The notes beneath the pieces were generated by a model. The model searched no databases. It saw nothing but the letters and a program-made list of their open reading frames with translations, and was not told the DNA's origin. This document shows positions 41,998 to 46,561 of a DNA stretch of 46,561 nucleotides, one piece after another (within the stretch, counting starts at the first letter, position 1; each line of letters opens with the position of its first letter). The DNA is from an uncultured Oscillospiraceae bacterium (GTDB taxonomy: Bacteria > Bacillota > Clostridia > Oscillospirales > Oscillospiraceae): assembly GCA_934591635.1 (NCBI GenBank), contig CAKTPI010000011.1, positions 1-46,561 on the forward strand, given 5' to 3'. The position numbers and the translations under genes were made by a program.

Positions 41998-42729
41998 TTA
42001 CAGAATTTTGCCGACCTTCTCGCAGAAGCGCTGTTGCACTGCGGGCTCTGCCCCCAGGCCGCGCATGCGTACCTTCACCCGGAAGCCGCGGCTCTCGAGG
42101 ATGGACTTCCAGGAGTCATCCTCATCCCCCGCCAGATCGTTGTGCGCATGGTCGCCAGCCACCAACATCAGCGGCACCAGGGTAATCACTTTATCCGGCA
42201 GGGCATCCAGCCGGGGCAAAATAGTATCCAGCCGGTGGGCGCCCTCTACACAGGCAAGGTATACATTTTCAGGCAGCTTCTCCCGCAGACGGACATAGAT
42301 CTCGTCTGCGGTATGATCGGTGCCGTGCCCCATAAAGAGCACAGGTGTCCCCTCCTCTGCCGCAATGCGTCCCATCAAATTCGCAATCCATAGCAGATCA
42401 TCGGCATTGCTCAGCAGTGCTTCCGAGACCGGCAAACCACCGGCCGACTCACACAGAGATGCATACTCAACCCCCGGGATTACATGGGTGGAGGCAAACA
42501 CGACCTGATCGAAGCCCTCCTGCCGCAGCCTTTCCAACGCTTCGGCGACATTGTCGATTTTCTCCCCCCGCTCCCGCAGGCGGCGCAGGACGATACGGGC
42601 CGTATAGGCGCGGCGCACCTGCCAATCGGGATACGCCGCAGCCAACGCCTGCTCCACTGGGCGGATGCAGGTCTGTTTTGCCTGGGCATAGGTTGTACCA
42701 AAGCTGACGGTTACAATTGCTTTTTTCAT
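41998..42729 (-). CDS. cbiK: Sirohydrochlorin cobaltochelatase
   Basis: This 243-residue CbiK-type chelatase inserts Co2+ into sirohydrochlorin in the anaerobic cobalamin pathway. The metal-binding His residues are visible in FMGHGTDH and LVAGDHAHND; the N-terminal VTVSFGTTY start is typical. It overlaps the upstream fused transporter gene by 4 bp (ATGA). It is the only apparently intact gene of the cobalamin riboswitch operon. Confidence 0.94.
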   Translation of the reverse strand: MKKAIVTVSFGTTYAQAKQTCIRPVEQALAAAYPDWQVRRAYTARIVLRRLRERGEKIDNVAEALERLRQEGFDQVVFASTHVIPGVEYASLCESAGGLPVSEALLSNADDLLWIANLMGRIAAEEGTPVLFMGHGTDHTADEIYVRLREKLPENVYLACVEGAHRLDTILPRLDALPDKVITLVPLMLVAGDHAHNDLAGDEDDSWKSILESRGFRVKVRMRGLGAEPAVQQRFCEKVGKIL

Positions 42730-43556
42730 ATTTCATCCTCCTGATTGGTAAAAATGTAGGTCTTTTCTCTTATCTTTTCAACACGGATACGGAAAACCCG
42801 CTCCAGCAGTCCGGATTCATACAATGCCTCCGATGTCCCATCCATCAGGATTTTCCCATCCTGCATTAAAATCACCCGATCCGCATACCGCATTGCCAGA
42901 CCCAAGTCATGGAGCACCGCCACCACTGCCCGCCCCTCCATTTCCCGCTGCAACAGCACCGCTGCGATTAAGCCGATTAGAATCAACGGCAACGCCAAGC
43001 GAAGCTGATTCATATTGACGTTAGAAAATCCACCAATAGAAAAGGAGGAACGATTACTCACCGCATCGGGAACAAACGTTACTATTGCGTCCATGCAGGC
43101 ACTCAGCATGCCAGAAACAGAAACGCCTGCCAAAATGATCGTGGTCTTGGATACACCGGTCACACTGGCCAGCATGTACACACCGAATACAGCAAGGCAG
43201 GCTCCTGCAAAGGCAGAGACGGACACCCACGCAGACCCGCCACCCACAAACACAGTGCAGCAGAGTACCGCCAAACCAGCCCCAGAGTTGACACCGACGA
43301 TGCTGGGAGCCGCCAAAGGGTTTCCCAAAGCCGCTTGCAGCAGCAGACCAGCCACACTCAAAGAAGCTCCGGCCAACACCGCTGCGAGCATCCTTGGCAG
43401 ACACACATAATAGAGGATGCGGGCTGCAACGCTATCCTGGCTGCCAAAGAGCGCCTCTGGAAGAGAAACATCCCCTGCCCCCAAGCACAAACTCAAAAGC
43501 ATGGATATCAGCAAGGTCAGCAATAACACCAAAGAAACTGTCCGTCCGCTGGTCAT
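42726..43556 (-). pseudogene. FecCD permease fused by deletion to an ABC ATPase tail
   Basis: The first about 205 residues are a FecCD-type permease (LPRMLAAVLAGASLSVAGLL, NPLAAPSIVGVNSG) cut after roughly six helices. The frame then passes at LLQREMEGR into the end of a BtuD/FepC-type ATPase (VVAVLHDLGLAMRYADRVIL). The permease C-terminus, Walker A, signature and Walker B are all missing. An in-frame deletion of about 1 kb that joined two neighbouring genes explains this. The product cannot work as a transporter. Confidence 0.85.
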
Positions 43557-44437
43557 TCCATTTTCTCCTGCAGCAGGGACAGTATAAATTCATAGCTTTC
43601 CGCCTAGCGGGAATTGGGATGCAGGTGGAAGAGCTGCCGGTCAAGGAGAACATAACGCCCTTCTTGCACCGCTGTCAACGTATTCCAAGCAGGGTTGCTG
43701 GTAAACTGCTCTTTTAGGGATTTCATTGCCGCCTCCGAATTGACTCCCATGGTGACCACAAAAATATAGTCCGGATCCTCCAACATGATTTGCTCCATCG
43801 AGAGATTTTCCAAAGAAATTCCCTCCCGATCCGCAATATTTTCGAACCCCATGTCCTGAAGGATGGCTCCAGCCACATTGTTGCGGCTGCCCTTGGCCCT
43901 CACCCCGGACGAATAGGCGCGCAGTAAGAGGGCTGTTGGCTTTTGATCCAACGCCTGTGCCTTCTGAATGCATACCTCAATAGGTAATTGCACCTGCTCC
44001 ACCTGCTGCTGATACAAGTCCTCCCGTCCGGTCATGACAGTGAATTTCCGCATCATTTCAATGTAATCCCGCCAATCCGTGGCACCGTAGAAATCATGAG
44101 CAATTCCAGCCTGATTGAGTATTTCTCCGATTTCCTTGTGGTTTTGGTTGTCCGAGGAGAGAATCACATAATCCGGCTCCAATTGAAACAGAAGCTCCAT
44201 ATTAGGTTTGTCATGGCTGCCCAAATCCTCCGCACCACAGTTGGCCAGCTGTTCGGAGAATTCAAACGCATTCTCCGGCACTCCCACCAGTTCTCCCCCG
44301 GCTGTGAGCCACGCATCCGCATAGGACGCATGCAGGGAAACGACACGTTTTGGCATCTCGTTCTGCTCCTGCGCTGAAACACCGGGAACTAACCACAGGA
44401 CCAACAGAACAGCCGCAATAACACGTATTATTTTCAC
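43553..44437 (-). pseudogene. Cobalamin/cobalt-type substrate-binding protein with a premature stop
   Basis: GTG 44437 follows GGAGAG. A signal peptide and a BtuF/FhuD-like fold follow (PKRVVSLHASYADAWL, PDYVILSSDN). The frame stops at TAG 43604-43606 after LFHLHPNSR, where the family has Trp. Downstream the same frame continues sensibly (AESYEFILSLLQEKME) to TGA 43553, which overlaps the permease ATG. A single G to A change therefore removed the last 18 or so residues; partial function is possible. Confidence 0.8.
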
Positions 44438-44485
44438 ATTCTCTCTCCTTTTCGCACGAAACTAGGTCACGCCGGAATTAGCACA

Positions 44486-44521
44486 CAAAAAAGGGAATGG
44501 CAGTACACAGCCATTCCCTCT
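44486..44521 (-). terminator. Riboswitch-linked terminator hairpin
   Basis: On the minus strand GGGAATGGC pairs with GCCATTCCC around a short loop and is followed by TTTTTT. It lies between the aptamer and the first gene, the position of an expression-platform terminator. Confidence 0.85.
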
Positions 44522-44524
44522 TAT

Positions 44525-44690
44525 CCGTTTACAAGCCAAGCATCCCTTTGGCCATGGCTCGCAGCCGCAGGAACACGAAACAGGCGGTAATCTGGCTTCG
44601 GGCATTCGCCCTTCACAGTAGCGGCACTGCACAGGATTCTGACCTGTTTCCCCGCGGCCTCTCGGCACAACCGTTTCATCTTATTTGCGG
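44525..44690 (-). promoter_or_regulatory. Cobalamin riboswitch
   Basis: The minus strand carries the B12-box pattern: a GCCACTG-like CCGCTACTGTGAAGGG core, GAATGCCCGAAGCCAGATTACCGCC, and a later AAAGGG and GAGCC flank. With adenosylcobalamin bound, the terminator at 44486-44521 would form and switch off the transporter and cbiK genes. The boundaries are approximate. Confidence 0.88.
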
Positions 44691-44694
44691 GATC

Positions 44695-44723
44695 ATTCTA
44701 CCATAAACCGGAAATGATGTCAA
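44695..44723 (-). promoter_or_regulatory. Promoter of the cobalamin riboswitch operon
   Basis: On the minus strand TTGACA (44718-44723) and TAGAAT (44695-44700) have a 17-bp spacer, directly before the aptamer. Confidence 0.82.
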
Positions 44724-44839
44724 TTATTGGAAGGATGCATAGATTGCGCGATTCACAGGGCAAAATAAAAACGATACAATAATTAGGGCAACGTGAATTC
44801 TGGTAATGAAAAATAGGAGGTGTAAACAAAACTATATGC

Positions 44840-44868
44840 TTGAAATTCTGAGATGCCCCGGCTATAAT
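44840..44868 (+). promoter_or_regulatory. Retron promoter
   Basis: TTGAAA (44840-44845) and TATAAT (44863-44868) have a 17-bp spacer. The start expected 7 bp beyond the -10 box is G44875, the first base of the a1 repeat of the retron RNA. The same promoter should also serve the reverse transcriptase and the small protein. Confidence 0.82.
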
Positions 44869-44874
44869 GGAAAT

Positions 44875-45045
44875 GGAACAATAGCTTTTTCCGACATCCG
44901 TCGGCACCGGCGGCGAGTCGCCTCCGGGAAGCAAAGATTTGTCGTATTCGCTGCGCTCAGCCGAACTGCTTGTGGTATTTCCGCACACTTACGTGTGCTT
45001 TCACAATACCCCTGCGCAGTTCGCCATACATCATTGTATTGTTCC
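44875..45045 (+). ncRNA. Retron msr-msd noncoding RNA
   Basis: a1 GGAACAATA (44875-44883) is the exact inverse of a2 TATTGTTCC (45037-45045). After a1 comes GC, so G44884 is the candidate branching guanosine. The msr part has two hairpins (CCGAC/GTCGG and GGCGA/TCGCC within a CCGG/CCGG stem). The msd part is one long hairpin: CGAACTGC with GCAGTTCG, GGTATT with AATACC, and a GCACAC-TTAC-GTGTGC tip. It lies 17 bp before the reverse transcriptase gene. Frames that run through it are not genes. Confidence 0.88.
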
Positions 45046-45062
45046 GAAAGGGAGGGAGCTTC

Positions 45063-45974
45063 ATGATTGTATACAGGGAGCTTTCCTCCCTTGAAAAAGA
45101 TTTGGGATTTAATGCAAGCCAGCTCTATGCGGTAAGCAATAATCTGAAAAAACATTATCATACCGTACGGTTGCCAAAGAAAAGCGGAGGATTCCGCAAT
45201 CTGTCCGTTCCGGATGCGTTACTCAAGGCAATTCAGAGAAAAATTACAGAGGTTCTGCTGAGTTCCATGCCGGTTTCCCAATATGCAATGGCATATTGCT
45301 ACGGAACTTCCACAATTCGCAATGCCCAATACCATGCTGGGAAACAGGTCGTTCTGAAACTGGACATACTGCACTTCTTTGACAGCATCCGATATTCAAC
45401 AGTCAAGGAACTGGCTTTTCCCGCGGAAGTATACGCAGAGCAATTGCGTATCCTGTTGGCCATGCTCTGCTACCGTGGGGATGTCCTTCCGCAGGGTGCG
45501 CCGAGTTCCCCAGCCATCACCAACATCATTCTGTACAAGTTTGACGAACATTTGGGTCAGTGGTGCCGGGAGCGGGAAATCCAATACACGCGGTATTGTG
45601 ATGACCTAACCTTCTCCGGAAATTTTAACCCGGGAAAAGTAATTAGTCACGTCAGACTGGAACTGGAAAATGAAGGATTTTTGCTGAACAGGCAGAAAAC
45701 GCGCGTTCAGCGCGCAGGCCAGCAGCAAAGCGTTACCGGTATCGTGGTCAATGAAAAGCTGAATGTACCGGCAAAATACCGCCGAAAATTACGGCAGGAG
45801 CTTTACTACTGCAAGAAATTCGGAATACAGGAACACCTTCAACGAACCGGATTGGCACTTTCGGAGGATACCTACAAAATGAAGCTTCTAGGAAAGGTCA
45901 ACTACGCCCTTCAGGTTTCACCTGAGAACACAGAAATGCAGGAAATCAGACAATGGCTGTTGGATAGTAAGTAA
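45063..45974 (+). CDS. Retron reverse transcriptase
   Basis: This 303-residue enzyme copies the msd into branched RNA-linked DNA. It has motif A Asp101 (LKLDILHFFDSI), PQGAPSSPAITN (143-154) and a YCDD catalytic box (178-181). The two retron-specific motifs are NAQYH (87-91, region X) and VTG (224-226, region Y). The C-terminal third carries the basic segment expected to bind the msr. ATG 45063 follows AAGGGAGGG; longer frames start inside the msd. The next gene begins 28 bp later. Confidence 0.96.
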   Translation: MIVYRELSSLEKDLGFNASQLYAVSNNLKKHYHTVRLPKKSGGFRNLSVPDALLKAIQRKITEVLLSSMPVSQYAMAYCYGTSTIRNAQYHAGKQVVLKLDILHFFDSIRYSTVKELAFPAEVYAEQLRILLAMLCYRGDVLPQGAPSSPAITNIILYKFDEHLGQWCREREIQYTRYCDDLTFSGNFNPGKVISHVRLELENEGFLLNRQKTRVQRAGQQQSVTGIVVNEKLNVPAKYRRKLRQELYYCKKFGIQEHLQRTGLALSEDTYKMKLLGKVNYALQVSPENTEMQEIRQWLLDSK

Positions 45975-46002
45975 ATTCACTTAATACGGAAGGAGCACTC
46001 CT

Positions 46003-46248
46003 ATGGTTTGCAGTTGCTGCGGAGCAAAGAAAGGTTTATTCGATATGTTCTACACATTTAAAATTGGAGGAGAGAAAATTAACCTCTGCTCAGACTGTCG
46101 GGATGTGGTGGGACGGCTGCAATCAGATGCATCCGGTGGTGAGATGGAACTATATGAAATTCACCTGTTTCAACTTCAAAAGCGAGCGAAAAATCCAACT
46201 TCTGAATTCCTGTCATGGCAAAGCGCTTATTTCCCGAAGGAAAACTGA
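46003..46248 (+). CDS. Small four-cysteine zinc-finger protein linked to the retron
   Basis: This 81-residue protein has Cys3/Cys6 (VCSCCGAKKGLFD) and Cys29/Cys32 (INLCSDCRDVV), a short treble-clef or zinc-ribbon, then a helical tail with KRAKNPTSEFLSWQ. AAGGAG lies 8 bp before the ATG, 28 bp after the reverse transcriptase stop. No promoter lies between them, so cotranscription is likely. It may be the retron effector, a DNA-binding accessory part, or an unrelated passenger; I cannot assign it to a known retron partner. Confidence 0.75.
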   Translation: MVCSCCGAKKGLFDMFYTFKIGGEKINLCSDCRDVVGRLQSDASGGEMELYEIHLFQLQKRAKNPTSEFLSWQSAYFPKEN

Positions 46249-46520
46249 GTGCAGAAAAGTTATACTGGGTAGCTCCCCTGCTTCCAAAAAGACCTGTTCT
46301 GTCATACATAAAAATCGTGCCGGAGCATTTCTCTCCGACACGATCTATCATCTCTTGTTTTTATCTCTACCCCAACTATTGATATAGAGCCATTTTTTAA
46401 CGAACCGCGTCCAAATGTGATTGTCCGCCACCGTAAAAGCGTCACCGGGCTGGGCAGCAGTTGGATTCGTACAAATCCTGAGGGCGGCACCCAAAAGATA
46501 TCACCAAAAAGGCATTAAAA
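46249..46520. other. Intergenic stretch with no supported gene
   Basis: Apart from the hairpin at 46310-46340 I see no promoter or start site. A short open segment at 46378-46518 (reading PFFNEPRPNVIVRHRKS, stop after KRH) has no start or ribosome binding site. It may be the tail of a lost gene; I do not recognise it. Confidence 0.4.
46310..46340. terminator. Probable terminator of the retron operon
   Basis: ATCGTG and CGGAG pair with CTCCG and CACGAT around one mismatch and a 7-nt loop. A GTTTTT tract lies about 15 bp further on. Confidence 0.6.
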
Positions 46521-46548
46521 AAAGCCCCGCCTATTGGCGAGACTTTTT
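46521..46548. terminator. Terminator near the right window edge
   Basis: AGCCCCGCC pairs with GGCGAGACT (G-T pairs) over TATT, with A and T runs on both sides. It could serve a gene entering from the right on the minus strand. Confidence 0.75.
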
Positions 46549-46561
46549 GTCTTTGTGTTGG

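Noticed and set aside
44806..45062. Open frames through the retron RNA and an upstream-extended RT start at 44970
   Set aside because: They run through the msr-msd stem-loops, lack proper ribosome binding sites, and the RT family start with AAGGGAGGG is at 45063.

Overview
The window looks like chromosomal DNA from a low-to-medium GC Gram-positive gut anaerobe, most likely a Clostridia member of the Oscillospiraceae type (inference). Supporting signs are the rplU-prp-rpmA-obg order with an N-terminally extended L27, strong AGGAGG-type ribosome binding sites, near-consensus TTGACA-17-TATAAT promoters, an acetyl-type MetA, and many protein families typical of gut Clostridia (DUF4428, DUF5067, DUF6935, TPM and TM2 proteins).

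Layout. 1-273: three identical tandem tRNA-Val genes (minus), with a consensus promoter at 304-332. 449-2910: ribosomal block (L21, Prp protease, L27, Obg). 3032-9755: AraC regulator, small membrane protein, metA, a frameshifted small ORF, tag, an SGNH hydrolase and a large membrane HD-GYP regulator. 9959-10032: tRNA-Gln, followed by a decayed hsdS remnant. 10878-14107: a three-gene signalling system (minus: membrane sensor, cytoplasmic histidine kinase, NarL-type regulator). 14331-25367: divergently transcribed, a long co-directional cluster of envelope and zinc-ribbon proteins (phospho-acceptor-less receiver, Cys-rich repeat membrane protein, DUF6935, DUF4428, TM2, DUF5067 lipoprotein, TFIIB-like zinc ribbon, TPM protein, lipoproteins). 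Several members are decayed or duplicated. 25433-27140: scars (serine recombinase tail, N-terminally cut HxlR regulator, ferredoxin-nitroreductase, truncated DUF1848). 27271-31876: a Gld-type ABC export operon. 32002-33793: MarR and MATE efflux with a palindromic operator in the promoter. 33913-33988: tRNA-Ala. 34122-41922: radical SAM protein, MacB/FtsX-like ABC pair, GtrA, D-2-hydroxyacid dehydrogenase, MmcQ and GyrI-like proteins. 41998-44700: a cobalamin riboswitch-controlled operon (substrate-binding protein, permease, cobaltochelatase CbiK) in which the transporter is broken by a nonsense codon and a permease-ATPase fusion deletion. 44840-46248: a complete retron.

Two loci stand out. 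The first is a retron at 44863-46248. It has a promoter whose predicted start falls on the first base of the a1 repeat, a foldable msr-msd with matching a1/a2 repeats, a reverse transcriptase with the retron-specific NAxxH and VTG motifs and a YCDD catalytic centre, and a tightly coupled 81-residue four-cysteine zinc-finger protein that could be an unrecognised effector or accessory subunit. The second is the divergent signalling and envelope cluster at 10878-25367, which looks like an undescribed envelope-sensing or remodelling module. Its function is not evident from sequence alone.
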